From Brenneria izadpanahii (GTDB taxonomy: Bacteria > Pseudomonadota > Gammaproteobacteria > Enterobacterales > Enterobacteriaceae), in NCBI RefSeq assembly GCF_017569925.1, contig NZ_CP050854.1:5022001-5086000 (forward strand): DNA of 64,000 nucleotides, given 5' to 3'. The position numbers and the translations under genes are program-made. The notes below the pieces were generated by a model that was not told where the DNA came from, did no database searches, and saw only the letters and a program-made list of their open reading frames with translations. The number at the start of each line of letters is the position of its first letter. Position 1 is the stretch's first letter. Positions 23,827 to 33,019 of the stretch are shown here, piece by piece.

Positions 23827-24819
23827 ATGAAAAATCAACGCGTCACGCTACAGGACATTGCTCAGTTATCTGGCGTTACCAAAATGACGGTCAGCCGTTA
23901 TCTTCGTACCCCTGATAAAGTGGCGCCTGAAACCGCTGAACGTATCGCCAAGGTTATGGCTGAAGTTGATTATTGCGCGGAGAATCATAAAGAAGGCCGG
24001 CCCGCCTCCCTGTCGCCCCGCATCGGCATATTGGTTCCCTCTTTCAATAACCAAATATTTTCTGATTTGCTGACCGGCATCGAGTCAATAACCTCGGCGA
24101 ATGGCTACCAAACCCTGGTAGTAAACTACAACTACGACAAGACGCGCGAAGAAGAACAGATCATCAATCTGCTATCGTGCCGGATATCCGGTCTGATTCT
24201 CACCGACTCCGAACATACGCTGCGCGCCAACAAATATCTGGAGTCGGCTGAAATTCCGGTTGCTCAGGTGATGGATCTGGAACCGCTTCCCGGCCGTATC
24301 GTCGTGGGATTCAACAACTATCAGGCCGCTTACGATATGACGGGCGCGCTGTTGGCCAGCGGGAAACGCCATATCGTTTATTTTGGCTCCATGTCGGATA
24401 TCCGCGATCGCAAGCGCTATCGGGGTTATAGCCAGGCGATGGAAGACGCGGGCCTATCCCCGATGCAGATCACGCCGAATAAGGTTTCTTCGGTATCGAT
24501 CGGCGCGGGTATGCTGGCGTTGGTGCGCCAAATGTATCCGCAGGTGGACGCCATCTTCTGCACCAATGACGATATTGCGGTCGGCGTATTGCAGGAATGC
24601 CTGCGGCAATCCATCGCGATACCGTCGCAGATGGCGATATCCGGCTTTCACGGCCTGGATATCGGTCAGGCCACTACCCCAACGGTCGCCAGCGTCGTCA
24701 CGCCCCGCTTTGAGATGGGCAAGGTCGCAACCGAGATTCTGATAAAAAAAATCAATAAATTACCGACGATTGAATATGTCGATCTTCACTATCGGCTTTC
24801 GCTTGGCGGAACGCTCTAA
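23827..24819 (+). CDS. LacI-family transcriptional regulator, GntR (gluconate repressor)-like
   Basis: 330 residues from the ATG at 23827 (MKNQRVTLQDIAQLSGVTKM); an earlier in-frame ATG at 23692 adds 45 residues that do not resemble the family. N-terminal HTH with QDIAQLSGVTKMTVSRYLRTPDKV, then a sugar-binding-like effector domain (IGILVPSFNNQIFSDLLTGIESI, DAIFCTNDDIAVGVLQECLRQS, MAISGFHGLDIGQATTPTVASV). The last stretches are strikingly similar to E. coli GntR (gluconate repressor), so a sugar-acid effector is plausible, yet the only divergent neighbour is a cysteine-desulfidase-like gene. Function unassigned. Confidence 0.8.
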   Translation: MKNQRVTLQDIAQLSGVTKMTVSRYLRTPDKVAPETAERIAKVMAEVDYCAENHKEGRPASLSPRIGILVPSFNNQIFSDLLTGIESITSANGYQTLVVNYNYDKTREEEQIINLLSCRISGLILTDSEHTLRANKYLESAEIPVAQVMDLEPLPGRIVVGFNNYQAAYDMTGALLASGKRHIVYFGSMSDIRDRKRYRGYSQAMEDAGLSPMQITPNKVSSVSIGAGMLALVRQMYPQVDAIFCTNDDIAVGVLQECLRQSIAIPSQMAISGFHGLDIGQATTPTVASVVTPRFEMGKVATEILIKKINKLPTIEYVDLHYRLSLGGTL

Positions 24820-24964
24820 ATCAGGCTCCAAAGCCGAGATTGGCTGGCGCGGCGTCAACCGCTTCGATGAATTTTTCTACCTGATATCAGCAAGCGCCTC
24901 CATCGGGTGTGATAAAATCTTCGCCCAAATTTTCCCTTCCCGGTTCAATAACAGACAGGTATCC

Positions 24965-25975
24965 ATGAAACGTGAATTAGCCATCGAATTTTCGCGCGTT
25001 ACCGAAGCGGCAGCGCTGGCAGGTTATAAATGGTTAGGCCGAGGCGATAAAAACGCCGCGGATAACGCCGCAGTACAGGCAATGCGCATTATGCTCAATC
25101 AGGTCGATATCAATGGTCAGATTGTTATCGGCGAAGGCGAAATCGATGAAGCGCCGATGCTTTTTATCGGCGAACAGGTCGGCACCGGTCGGGGCGATAT
25201 GGTGGACATCGCCGTCGATCCGATCGAAGGCACCCGGATGACGGCGATGGGTCAGGCCAATGCGCTGGCGGTACTGGCCGTTGGCGAAAAAGGGGCGTTT
25301 CTGCATGCGCCCGACATGTACATGGAAAAACTGATCGTCGGCCCGCAAGCGAAAGGCGTCATCGATCTGGCGCGGCCGCTGGCGGAAAACCTGCGCAATA
25401 TCGCGGCGAAAATGAACAAACCGCTCAACCAGTTAACGGTTATCACGCTGGCCAAACCGCGCCATGACGCCGTTATCGCCGAAATGCAGCAGTTGGGCGT
25501 GAAGGTGTTCGCCATTCCCGATGGCGATGTGGCGGCCTCTATCCTTACCTGTATGCCGGACAGCGAAGTCGATGTGCTGTACGGCATTGGCGGAGCGCCG
25601 GAAGGCGTCATCTCGGCGGCGGTCATCCGAGCGCTCGACGGCGATATGCAAGGCCGGCTGTTGGCCCGCCATCAGGTAAAAGGCGACAGCGAAGAGAACC
25701 GCCGTATCGGGCAAGATGAACTGGAACGCTGCCGGCAAATGGGAATCGAAGCAGGGAAAGTGCTGCAACTCAGCGATATGGCGCGTAATGACAACGTGAT
25801 TTTCTCCGCAACGGGCATCACCAAGGGCGATCTGCTGGAAGGGATCGCGCGCAAAGGGAATATCGCGACGACGGAAACGCTGCTGATCCGCGGTAAGTCG
25901 CGCACCATCCGCCGTATCCAGTCAACGCACTACCTCGATCGTAAAGATCGGGCGTTACATGACTTCCTGCTTTAA
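24965..25975 (+). CDS. glpX: Class II fructose-1,6-bisphosphatase
   Basis: 336 residues, the E. coli GlpX length; the start at 24965 (MKRELAIEFSRVTEAAALAGYKW) was chosen over an upstream in-frame ATG at 24770 because the latter overlaps the preceding gene and adds 65 unrelated residues. Metal and substrate motifs: GEGEIDEAPMLFIGE, VDIAVDPIEGTRMTAMG, YGIGGAPEGVISAAVIRALDG. It hydrolyses FBP to fructose-6-phosphate in gluconeogenesis. In E. coli it is the third gene of glpFKX; here two genes of other function intervene, so it probably has its own promoter between 24820 and 24964. Confidence 0.95.
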   Translation: MKRELAIEFSRVTEAAALAGYKWLGRGDKNAADNAAVQAMRIMLNQVDINGQIVIGEGEIDEAPMLFIGEQVGTGRGDMVDIAVDPIEGTRMTAMGQANALAVLAVGEKGAFLHAPDMYMEKLIVGPQAKGVIDLARPLAENLRNIAAKMNKPLNQLTVITLAKPRHDAVIAEMQQLGVKVFAIPDGDVAASILTCMPDSEVDVLYGIGGAPEGVISAAVIRALDGDMQGRLLARHQVKGDSEENRRIGQDELERCRQMGIEAGKVLQLSDMARNDNVIFSATGITKGDLLEGIARKGNIATTETLLIRGKSRTIRRIQSTHYLDRKDRALHDFLL

Positions 25976-26128
25976 CGCGATGGCGGGCGACGCTGCTGGC
26001 TGAATAAGCGGGATAGCGGATTGGCCGCGGCGCGGGGAGCCCGGTGGCGAGCCTCGCGCCGCCATTTCGTCATAACACGCGAAAGCGACTGATTGTTTCA
26101 CAGTTGTTAATAAATAGCGTATCTTAGA

Positions 26129-26149
26129 TGCGGCCGTTCAACGGCCGCA
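26129..26149. promoter_or_regulatory. 21-bp perfect palindrome upstream of fpr
   Basis: TGCGGCCGTT (26129-26138) and AACGGCCGCA (26140-26149) are perfect inverted repeats around one central base. It lies ~150 bp after glpX and 80 bp before fpr. No T tract follows, so it is a weak terminator candidate; it may instead be an operator or an mRNA hairpin in the fpr leader. Confidence 0.5.
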
Positions 26150-26229
26150 CACCGACACAACAAGAATACCGCCAGGTGTTGCACTTCAGGATATGACTGC
26201 CAGATCAATATAGATAGGAGCACAGAACG

Positions 26230-26976
26230 ATGGCTGAATGGGTAACAGGCAAAGTTATTCAGGTAGAAAACTGGACAGAGAGTCTGTTTAGCATTCGAAT
26301 TCATGCCCCCACCGCGGCCTTCACCGCCGGACAGTACGCCAAACTGGCGCTGGACGTGGATAACGAACGCATTCAACGGGCCTACTCCTATGTCAACGCG
26401 CCCAGCGACCATAATCTTGAGTTCTACCTGGTCAATGTTCCTGAAGGGAAACTAAGCCCGCGCTTACACGCGCTGCGCCCCGACGATGAGGTCATGGTGA
26501 CCAGAGATGCCGCCGGATTTTTCGTGCTGGAGGAGATTCCGGATTGCGAAACCCTGTGGATGCTGGCAACCGGCACCGCGATTGGGCCTTATCTTTCCAT
26601 TCTGCAGGAGGGCAAAGATCTGGATCGGTTTAAGAACATCGTACTGGTTCATGCCGCCCGTTTTGCGCAAGACCTAAGCTATCTGCCGCTGATGCAGCAG
26701 TTGCAACAACGCTACAACGGCCAATTGCATATTCAAACGGTGGTCAGCCGTGAAGAATCGGCCGGCTCATTGACGGGCCGAATCCCGGCGCTGATCGCTA
26801 ACGGCGCGCTTGAATCAGCCGTCGGTCTGCCAATGGATAGCGCGACCAGCCATGTCATGCTGTGCGGCAACCCGCAAATGGTGCGCGATACTCAGCAAAT
26901 ACTGAAAGAAGAGCGGCAAATGACCAAACATCTGCGCCGCAGGCCCGGTCATATCACCAGCGAACATTATTGGTAA
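26230..26976 (+). CDS. fpr: Ferredoxin/flavodoxin-NADP+ reductase
   Basis: 248 residues, the E. coli Fpr length. FAD-binding RAYSYVNAPSD (R-x-Y-S motif), NADP-binding GTAIGPYLSILQEGKDLDRF and VMLCGNPQMVRDTQQIL, and the characteristic C-terminal tryptophan (EHYW). It transfers electrons from NADPH to flavodoxin or ferredoxin, supporting Fe-S and radical-SAM enzymes and oxidative stress recovery; in E. coli it is in the SoxRS regulon. A ribosome site (ATAGGAG) lies about 10 bases before the ATG. It is convergent with yiiR, 7 bp apart. Confidence 0.97.
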   Translation: MAEWVTGKVIQVENWTESLFSIRIHAPTAAFTAGQYAKLALDVDNERIQRAYSYVNAPSDHNLEFYLVNVPEGKLSPRLHALRPDDEVMVTRDAAGFFVLEEIPDCETLWMLATGTAIGPYLSILQEGKDLDRFKNIVLVHAARFAQDLSYLPLMQQLQQRYNGQLHIQTVVSREESAGSLTGRIPALIANGALESAVGLPMDSATSHVMLCGNPQMVRDTQQILKEERQMTKHLRRRPGHITSEHYW

Positions 26977-26983
26977 ACCGGCA

Positions 26984-27406
26984 TCAGGGGTGGAATTTAA
27001 CCGGTTTCGCTTGCGGTCCGAATCGATTATCTCCAGGCACGCCGGCAAAAACGCCGCAGTCGAGAAACACCATCATACAGATTAGCGACGGAATAAAACG
27101 GCCGATTCCCCACTGCCAGACGCCCGGCAGCATATGCCAGTTGCCGGCGGCAAGCATCCACGCCACGATCAACAACAGCGCCCACCAGCCGCTTTTGTTA
27201 CGATCGTGCAGGCGTTTCACCACTACCGCTGCGGTTGGCCACAGCAGGACGACCAAGCCAAAGGCCGTGGATTGCGTATCCAGCCAGTTCTGTCCGGCCA
27301 GCGTGAAGAGCGCCATCATCAGCGCCAGCCAAACGCCGATCCAAACCCAGAAATCACGCCGGCCAATCCGGCCTTTAAACGAAAAACACCATTGTTGTAA
27401 CGTCAT
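26984..27406 (-). CDS. yiiR: DUF805 family inner-membrane protein YiiR
   Basis: 140 residues with four hydrophobic stretches and the DUF805 hallmark FKGRIGRRDFWVW near the N-terminus plus VVKRLHDRNKSGWWALL. Inner-membrane protein of unknown biochemical role. The place between fpr and yiiQ is as in E. coli. Confidence 0.85.
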   Translation of the reverse strand: MTLQQWCFSFKGRIGRRDFWVWIGVWLALMMALFTLAGQNWLDTQSTAFGLVVLLWPTAAVVVKRLHDRNKSGWWALLLIVAWMLAAGNWHMLPGVWQWGIGRFIPSLICMMVFLDCGVFAGVPGDNRFGPQAKPVKFHP

Positions 27407-27580
27407 TAACCACTGCGCCCTGAATTGTCGTTTTATTTTGGCCGAGTTTACCCTAACCCGGCGCTACGCCGACAATCTTTATGCGAATTTTGACAAGCGC
27501 TAACCAATGCCGCTTTAATCAAACGTATCGTCGTTATCGCCGCGCTTGGCTCAATGTAAAATTCATCTGATAATGTACCC

Positions 27581-28177
27581 ATGATAAAAAAATATCTCGC
27601 GCCCTTGTTCGCTCTGTCTACGCTGGTGCTATACCTTCCCGGCGCCTGGTCCGATCCGGTTTTTCCGGCGAAAACACCGGCCGCCGCGCCTTATCTGCTG
27701 GCAGACGCGCCTACGTTCGACCAAACGATCGTACAGTTTCGCACGCACTATAATCTGAGTAACCCAACGCTGCCGATCGGCGAGTTCCGGGTCGTCGATA
27801 CCGGTCATAACTCCAGTCTGCTGACCCGCGCCGCCAGCAGGATCAACGATCGGCTGTATGCTTCAACGGCGCTGGAGAAAGGGACGGGTAAAATCAAAAC
27901 GCTGCAAATTACCTACCTTCCGCAGCCGGATGATACGGAAGCCGAGGCCAGACGCACGCAGGCCATCAGCTATATGGCGGCCCTGTCGCGGGTTTTCGCG
28001 CCCTCGCTGACGGAGGAGCAGAGTATCCGCAAGATCACGGAGTTACTGGAAAAAGGCAAAGGCCAGCACTTTTACCAGCAAACCGAAGGCGCATTACGCT
28101 ATGTTGTGGCGGATAACAGCGAAAAGGGGCTAACTTTTGCTATTGAACCGATTAAGCTAACGCTATCCGAACCGTGA
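27581..28177 (+). CDS. yiiQ: DUF1454 family periplasmic protein YiiQ
   Basis: 198 residues with an N-terminal signal peptide (MIKKYLAPLFALSTLVLYLPGAWS, cleavage probably after AWS), so exported. The remainder is soluble: ADAPTFDQTIVQFRTHYNLSNPTLPIGEFRVVD and QAISYMAALSRVFAPSLTEEQS. It matches the E. coli YiiQ position next to tpiA. Function unknown. Confidence 0.8.
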   Translation: MIKKYLAPLFALSTLVLYLPGAWSDPVFPAKTPAAAPYLLADAPTFDQTIVQFRTHYNLSNPTLPIGEFRVVDTGHNSSLLTRAASRINDRLYASTALEKGTGKIKTLQITYLPQPDDTEAEARRTQAISYMAALSRVFAPSLTEEQSIRKITELLEKGKGQHFYQQTEGALRYVVADNSEKGLTFAIEPIKLTLSEP

Positions 28178-28307
28178 TCAATACAGTCACTATTAATGAC
28201 GAAAAACAGAGCCACGATCACATTTCATCTTTATACTGTTGGCAGGTTCGACTGCCGGCAGGCAGTAAAATTTTGATTCATTCGCTATTCCGTCTGGAGG
28301 AAAAAAA

Positions 28308-29075
28308 ATGCGACATCCATTAGTTATGGGTAACTGGAAACTGAACGGCAGCACCAGCATGGTCAACAGCCTGATTACCGGCCTGCGCCAGGAATTGAGC
28401 GACGTTGACGGCTGCGGCATAGCCATCGCTCCACCGGCAATCTACCTGGATATGGCTCAGCATTTATTAGCCGGCAGCCGTATCGCGCTGGGCGCGCAAA
28501 ACGTGGACGTGAATCTTTCCGGCGCTTTTACCGGTGATACTTCCGCCGCAATGCTGAAAGATATCGGCGCCAAATACATCATCATCGGCCACTCAGAACG
28601 CCGTACCTATCATAAAGAAAGCGATGAATTCATCGCCAAGAAATTCGGCGTGCTGAAAGAAGCCGGTCTGATCCCCGTACTGTGCATCGGTGAAACCGAA
28701 GCGGAAAACGAAGCCGGACAAACCGAAGCCGTATGCGCCCGTCAGTTGGACGCGGTGCTGAATACGCTGGGCGCCAAAGCGTTTGAAAACGCGGTAATCG
28801 CTTACGAACCTATCTGGGCTATCGGTACCGGCAAATCGGCGACCCCGGCTCAGGCTCAGGCGGTTCACAAATTCATCCGCGATCATATCGCCAAACAGGA
28901 TAAAGCCGTCGCCGAACAGGTTACCATTCAGTACGGCGGCTCCGTGAACGCTTCCAACGCAGCAGAGCTGTTCACTCAGCCGGACATCGACGGCGCGCTG
29001 GTTGGCGGCGCATCGCTGAAAGCCGACGCTTTCGCCGTAATCGTCAAAGCCGCGGCAGAAGCCAAACGCGGCTAA
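28308..29075 (+). CDS. tpiA: Triosephosphate isomerase
   Basis: 255 residues, the E. coli length. It interconverts glyceraldehyde-3-phosphate and dihydroxyacetone phosphate in the cytosol. Catalytic residues in canonical context: Lys in MGNWKLNGS, His in [11 protein letters not shown], Glu in [10 protein letters not shown], and the phosphate-binding YGGSVNASN and GALVGGASL. Strong SD (GGAGGAAAAAAA) upstream. It ends at a strong rho-independent terminator. Confidence 0.98.
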   Translation: MRHPLVMGNWKLNGSTSMVNSLITGLRQELSDVDGCGIAIAPPAIYLDMAQHLLAGSRIALGAQNVDVNLSGAFTGDTSAAMLKDIGAKYIIIGHSERRTYHKESDEFIAKKFGVLKEAGLIPVLCIGETEAENEAGQTEAVCARQLDAVLNTLGAKAFENAVIAYEPIWAIGTGKSATPAQAQAVHKFIRDHIAKQDKAVAEQVTIQYGGSVNASNAAELFTQPDIDGALVGGASLKADAFAVIVKAAAEAKRG

Positions 29076-29096
29076 GCCCGACGTTGCCGTCAGAAA

Positions 29097-29124
29097 AAAT
29101 GCCTGCTCGCGCAGGCATTTTTTT
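29097..29124. terminator. Strong terminator between tpiA and aguA
   Basis: AAATGCCTGC (29097-29106) pairs with GCAGGCATTT (29111-29120), followed by further Ts; the reverse strand also ends in a T run, so it can serve convergent aguA. Confidence 0.92.
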
Positions 29125-29156
29125 TACATGAAAAATCGCTCCAGGCGATCTTTTAT

Positions 29157-30245
29157 TTATTGCGCGGCCGGAATCTGCTGGGTAATACAGTGGATATTGC
29201 CGCCGCCCAGCAGGATCTCACGGGCGGGTACGCCGCTTATCGTATAGTCCGGGAACATCCGTTGTAGTAAATCGCGCGCAATATCATCCGTACGGGCATC
29301 CAACAGCGGGAAAATGATCTGCTGATTGCTGATTAAGAAGTTCACGTACGACCCCGCCAGACGCGCTCCGGCGTTGCGTTCAATCGCGTTCCCCGCATCC
29401 ACGCCCCGCGCCTCTTCCGGCGTTGCATACAGCGGGCCGGGAGCCGGCATTTTCCAGATCTTAAGCGGACGCCCCTGCGCGTCTCTGGCGCTGGATAACA
29501 CCTGATAAGCCGCCGCCGAGCGGGCATACTGCGGATCGTTTTCGTCATCCGTCCAGTGCAGCGCGACTTCACCGGGACGAACAAAGCAGCACATATTATC
29601 GATATGGCCGTCGGTCTCGTCGTTATAGACCCCTTCCGGCAGCCAGATAATCGTCGAGACGCCCAGATAGTCGCGCATCAACTGTTCGATCCGCGCTTTA
29701 TCCAACTGCGGATTCCGGTTGGGATTCAACAGGCACTCAGCCGTCGTCAACAGCGTCCCTTCGCCATCGGTATGAATCGACCCGCCTTCCAGAATCAATG
29801 GCGCCGCGTAACGGCTATTCCGATGATAAGCCAGAACCTGCGCCGCGACTTTTTCATCCTGACGCCAATCCTCATACAACCCGCCCAATTCTCCGCCCCA
29901 GGCGTTGAACCGCCAGTCAATGCCGCGGCGATCTCCGGCCTGATTCAACACCATGGTGGGACCGGTATCACGCATCCAGGCATCGTCGCTTTCCATTTCA
30001 ACCAGCGTCACGCTGGTTGGCATAATGCGTTTGGCATCAGCCATACAATGGGCGGGCACTCCCATAATCACCGGCGTTTTCCGCAAGATGGCCTCAGCCA
30101 CCGCGGCAAAAGTTTTTTGCGCGGGCAAGGCGTCGTCGCGCCAGTTATCCCTGCGGTAGGGCCACAGCATCCATACGGCATCCTGTGGCGCCCATTCAGC
30201 AGGCATCGTAAAGCCGTCTTGATGCGGCGTGGTCAGCTGTGACAT
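29157..30245 (-). CDS. aguA: Agmatine deiminase
   Basis: 362 residues, peptidyl-arginine-deiminase-like family. It hydrolyses agmatine to N-carbamoylputrescine and ammonia. The catalytic cysteine is Cys353 in [11 protein letters not shown]; other active-site segments are [36 protein letters not shown] and [15 protein letters not shown]. It follows aguB with a 3-bp gap in the same operon, giving a two-step agmatine-to-putrescine route. No arginine decarboxylase is in the window. This pair is absent from E. coli K-12 at this locus but common in plant-associated bacteria. Confidence 0.95.
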   Translation of the reverse strand: MSQLTTPHQDGFTMPAEWAPQDAVWMLWPYRRDNWRDDALPAQKTFAAVAEAILRKTPVIMGVPAHCMADAKRIMPTSVTLVEMESDDAWMRDTGPTMVLNQAGDRRGIDWRFNAWGGELGGLYEDWRQDEKVAAQVLAYHRNSRYAAPLILEGGSIHTDGEGTLLTTAECLLNPNRNPQLDKARIEQLMRDYLGVSTIIWLPEGVYNDETDGHIDNMCCFVRPGEVALHWTDDENDPQYARSAAAYQVLSSARDAQGRPLKIWKMPAPGPLYATPEEARGVDAGNAIERNAGARLAGSYVNFLISNQQIIFPLLDARTDDIARDLLQRMFPDYTISGVPAREILLGGGNIHCITQQIPAAQ

Positions 30246-30248
30246 CGA

Positions 30249-31133
30249 TTATCTCCAGGTTTTGCCGTCGGAGGTGGCGATCGCGCCATACATTTCCGGG
30301 CGGCGATCGCGGAACAGCCCCCATGCCGCACGCTGAGCAGCAATAGCCTGTAAATCAAATTCATGAACCAAAACGGCTTCATCCGTTTTATTCGCCGCCG
30401 CCACCAACGCCCCGGTCTGATCGGCGATGAAAGAGGAGCCGTAGAAGGTCATTTCCAAACCGTCGATGTATTTGCTGGCTTCGGTGCCAATACGGTTGGA
30501 TGCGATCACCGGCACCAGATTAGCGGCGGCGTGGCCCTGCTGGACGCGCGTCCAGTGCGGCTGGCTGTCGATCTCCGGGTAGGCCGGCTCGGAACCGATC
30601 GCCGTCGGGTAGAAAATCAGCTCGGCTCCCTGCAACGCCAGGCAGCGCGCGGTTTCCGGGAACCATTGATCCCAGCAGATACCCACGCCGATTTTCGCAT
30701 AGCGTGTCTGCCAGACTTTAAAGCCGGTATCGCCGGGGATAAAAAATTGCTTTTCCTGATACGCCGGGCCATTAGGAATATGGGTTTTACGATAAACGTC
30801 GAGCACGGAACCATCGGCATCGATCATCACCAGCGAGTTGTAATACGCGTTATTGGCGCGTTCAAAAAAGCTCAAAGGCAGAACGACCGCCAGTTCGGCC
30901 GCCAGCGCAGAAAAATGCTTAATCAGCGGGCTACTTTCCAGCTCCTGCGCCAACGCATAATGTTCCGGACTCTGATCAATACAGAAATAAGGCGCGGCAA
31001 ACAGTTCCTGGATTAGGATAACCTGCGCCCCTTTTGCATGTGCTTGTCGCACCAGCTTCTCGGCATTCTCAATGTTTCCGGGCAGATCCCAGGAACACGC
31101 CATTTGTGTTGCGGCAACGGTAACTTTTTTCAT
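30249..31133 (-). CDS. aguB: N-carbamoylputrescine amidase
   Basis: 294 residues, nitrilase superfamily. The Glu-Lys-Cys triad is at Glu43 (LIQELF), Lys116 (YRKTHIP) and Cys153 (GVGICWDQWFPE). It converts N-carbamoylputrescine to putrescine, CO2 and ammonia, completing the pathway begun by AguA. First gene of the aguB-aguA operon; its promoter must lie in the ~280-bp region shared with the end of the effector operon. Confidence 0.95.
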   Translation of the reverse strand: MKKVTVAATQMACSWDLPGNIENAEKLVRQAHAKGAQVILIQELFAAPYFCIDQSPEHYALAQELESSPLIKHFSALAAELAVVLPLSFFERANNAYYNSLVMIDADGSVLDVYRKTHIPNGPAYQEKQFFIPGDTGFKVWQTRYAKIGVGICWDQWFPETARCLALQGAELIFYPTAIGSEPAYPEIDSQPHWTRVQQGHAAANLVPVIASNRIGTEASKYIDGLEMTFYGSSFIADQTGALVAAANKTDEAVLVHEFDLQAIAAQRAAWGLFRDRRPEMYGAIATSDGKTWR

Positions 31134-31344
31134 GCGAAAACCTCAATAATCTCTTATTTATACTCGCCATTTTCATCAGACGAATATCAGCAGCGAGCGC
31201 TAGCACGCATCTGCGCCCAACAGGCGCGACCATAACGAGTTTAGGTCAACACGCCGTCCAATGTTTAGCCCCCTGATCAGGCATTCACCGAAATGACATC
31301 CTCATTATGCCAGTTAATCGGCTGACGTTAATAAAATTAAAGAG

Positions 31345-31365
31345 ATCCCGCGCTGACGGCGGGAT
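31345..31365 (-). terminator. Probable terminator of the effector operon
   Basis: ATCCCGC (31345-31351) pairs with GCGGGAT (31359-31365); read on the minus strand the stem is followed by CTCTTTAATTTTATT. It sits ~50 bp after the effector stop codon. Confidence 0.6.
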
Positions 31366-31415
31366 TGGCGGGTTTAACTGACACGCCGCCGTACTCCGCC
31401 GGCGCGAAAACATTC

Positions 31416-32426
31416 TCAATGAACCTTTAGTTCCATCAGCATCAGTTGATCCGCATCGCCACTCCCCAGCTTTGGCGATAAATCGCTGATCATCTTTCCT
31501 ATCCGGTTCATAAAGGAGACAAAGTTTTCTTTATCCTGAAAACTGAATATACCGTTGTCAGGATCGTAAAACGCATATTGATCGCAGCCGTTGGCGTAGA
31601 TCGCCATGGCATGGCCGTCAGAGTGAACCGATAAAAGTTGCTCCCGGCCTTCACGCAGCACATCGCGCACCAGCCCGTCGCCAAATTCCTCTCTGCGATT
31701 GAGCAGCACAAACGGCGTTTCCCCCGCCACCGGAACGACGGACATCTTCGCCAGATTGGCAATACGCTGCATCAAATCATAACGCCGGACGACCGGCGCG
31801 GCGGCGTCAAAGCGCCGGTCTTTCATTTGTCCGTCAAAACGCGCGCTATTCTGAAACTGTTCTTGTACGACATAGACTTTCTCAACCCCGCTTCTCGCCC
31901 GGCTTGCCGATATCATCTCGTCGTCATCCGCATCGTAACCCAGTAAATTACCGATCACCGTTCTGTCATCCAAACCGCTGTGACGCCCCAACAGCCAGAG
32001 GGCCGTCATCCCCAGACAGGCGCCGTCTTCCATGCTTTGTATCTTTTTCCGCATGTCGGGCAAGTGCGTCTTCATCGTTTGCAGATAATCACGTTGTTCC
32101 ATCAGGATGGGTTGTCCCGAATACTCATTACAAGCGATCTCCAGATTCGACTCATAAATCCTTGGTTTCTTGCCTAAGGCGTCGATATCCGCGGCCTTCC
32201 TGTCTGAAAAAATGGAGTTTAGCGGCAATGAAATGGCAAGCGGTACGGACGGCAGCTTATTAAGCAAACCGAGTAACGAGAAATTGGCGTGTCCCTCTTT
32301 TTGGCTTAACGGCGTAAACACCGCCTGTTCCGTCATGATTTCAAACTGGGAAGTCCCCGGCTTCGCGGCTTCGGCCTGCGGCAGTGAAGCTGTCATCGCC
32401 GGTAAAGAAGTCTGATGGATACGCAT
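31416..32426 (-). CDS. Putative type III secreted YopT/HopN1-type cysteine protease effector (C58 family)
   Basis: 336 residues. The first ~50 are rich in Ser, Thr, Ala, Gln and Pro without a Sec signal or membrane helix, as expected for a type III secretion signal. A papain-like triad in C58 context is visible: Cys137 in DGACLGMTALWLLG, His272 in HSDGHAMAIYANG, and Asp288 in YAFYDPDNGIFSF. The His-to-Asp spacing of 16 equals that in YopT and HopN1, and the Cys position is close to YopT Cys139. YopT releases prenylated Rho GTPases from membranes and AvrPphB cleaves PBS1-like kinases; the target here is unknown. It is the second gene of an operon with a CesT-like chaperone under a HrpL-type promoter. 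Similarity is judged from motifs, not an alignment. Confidence 0.75.
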   Translation of the reverse strand: MRIHQTSLPAMTASLPQAEAAKPGTSQFEIMTEQAVFTPLSQKEGHANFSLLGLLNKLPSVPLAISLPLNSIFSDRKAADIDALGKKPRIYESNLEIACNEYSGQPILMEQRDYLQTMKTHLPDMRKKIQSMEDGACLGMTALWLLGRHSGLDDRTVIGNLLGYDADDDEMISASRARSGVEKVYVVQEQFQNSARFDGQMKDRRFDAAAPVVRRYDLMQRIANLAKMSVVPVAGETPFVLLNRREEFGDGLVRDVLREGREQLLSVHSDGHAMAIYANGCDQYAFYDPDNGIFSFQDKENFVSFMNRIGKMISDLSPKLGSGDADQLMLMELKVH

Positions 32427-32452
32427 AGTTACTATCTCATCGTGCTGAATGA

Positions 32453-32944
32453 TTAAAACTGGGAAGGAATCGGGGGCGCTCGATACGGCGTAACCTTGGA
32501 TAGCGGCGAAGTTTTAACGTTGGCCGGCGCTTTACGGCCGTTCACAACCGAAGCGAACTCTTCACGGATGCGCAGACCGAGACTCGCTACGTTTTCTACC
32601 CATGCGTTCAGCCCCCGATCGTCAAACGCGCGGATATCCTGGTGCGCCGTCAACATCAGCGTATGCTGATGCGCGTCCAGACCGATTGCCGCGCCGCACA
32701 TCAATCCATGCTCCAGATTCAGCATCATGCCCAGCGCGAGCAAATCGCCGTCCCGATTGAAATCCAACGAATAAACCGGCATAAAAATGAACAGGTGATC
32801 CCGCGCTTGGGGCAGTTTTAAAAAAAACGTCTGTCCGTTAAACACCACCTGAACGCCCGTCTCGACATCAAGCGTTCCGTTTACTTTCGTCTGCTTTTCA
32901 ATCCAACGTATCAATAGCGATCTGGCATAGCTCGACTCAGACAT
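32453..32944 (-). CDS. CesT-family type III secretion chaperone (putative)
   Basis: 163 residues from the ATG at 32944 (MSESSYARSLLIRWIEKQ), preceded by a strong SD (GGGGGAG, 5-base spacing); a longer in-frame ATG at 33007 would start upstream of the predicted leader. The body has the size and pattern of class I effector chaperones: an N-terminal helix, alternating strands with FNGQTFFLKLPQ, FIFMPVYSLDFNRDGDLLALGMMLNLEHGLMCGAAIGLD and TLMLTAHQDIR, and a C-terminal helix with WVENVASLGLRIREEF, followed by a Pro-rich tail. The gene directly precedes the effector with a 26-bp gap, the usual chaperone-effector arrangement. The family call rests on size, pattern and context. Confidence 0.65.
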   Translation of the reverse strand: MSESSYARSLLIRWIEKQTKVNGTLDVETGVQVVFNGQTFFLKLPQARDHLFIFMPVYSLDFNRDGDLLALGMMLNLEHGLMCGAAIGLDAHQHTLMLTAHQDIRAFDDRGLNAWVENVASLGLRIREEFASVVNGRKAPANVKTSPLSKVTPYRAPPIPSQF

Positions 32945-33019
32945 GCACTCCCCCTGACGATTTAAAACGCATCCGTATTGTCTGTCGCCACGGCCCGCGC
33001 GCGGCAAACGCCTATAGGG

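Noticed and set aside
26862..27503. 213-codon plus-strand frame spanning the fpr end and opposite yiiR
   Set aside because: Overlaps fpr out of frame and is antisense to yiiR; the translation has no domain pattern.
29556..30242. 228-codon open frame antisense to aguA
   Set aside because: Opposite the agmatine deiminase gene, no motif; shadow.
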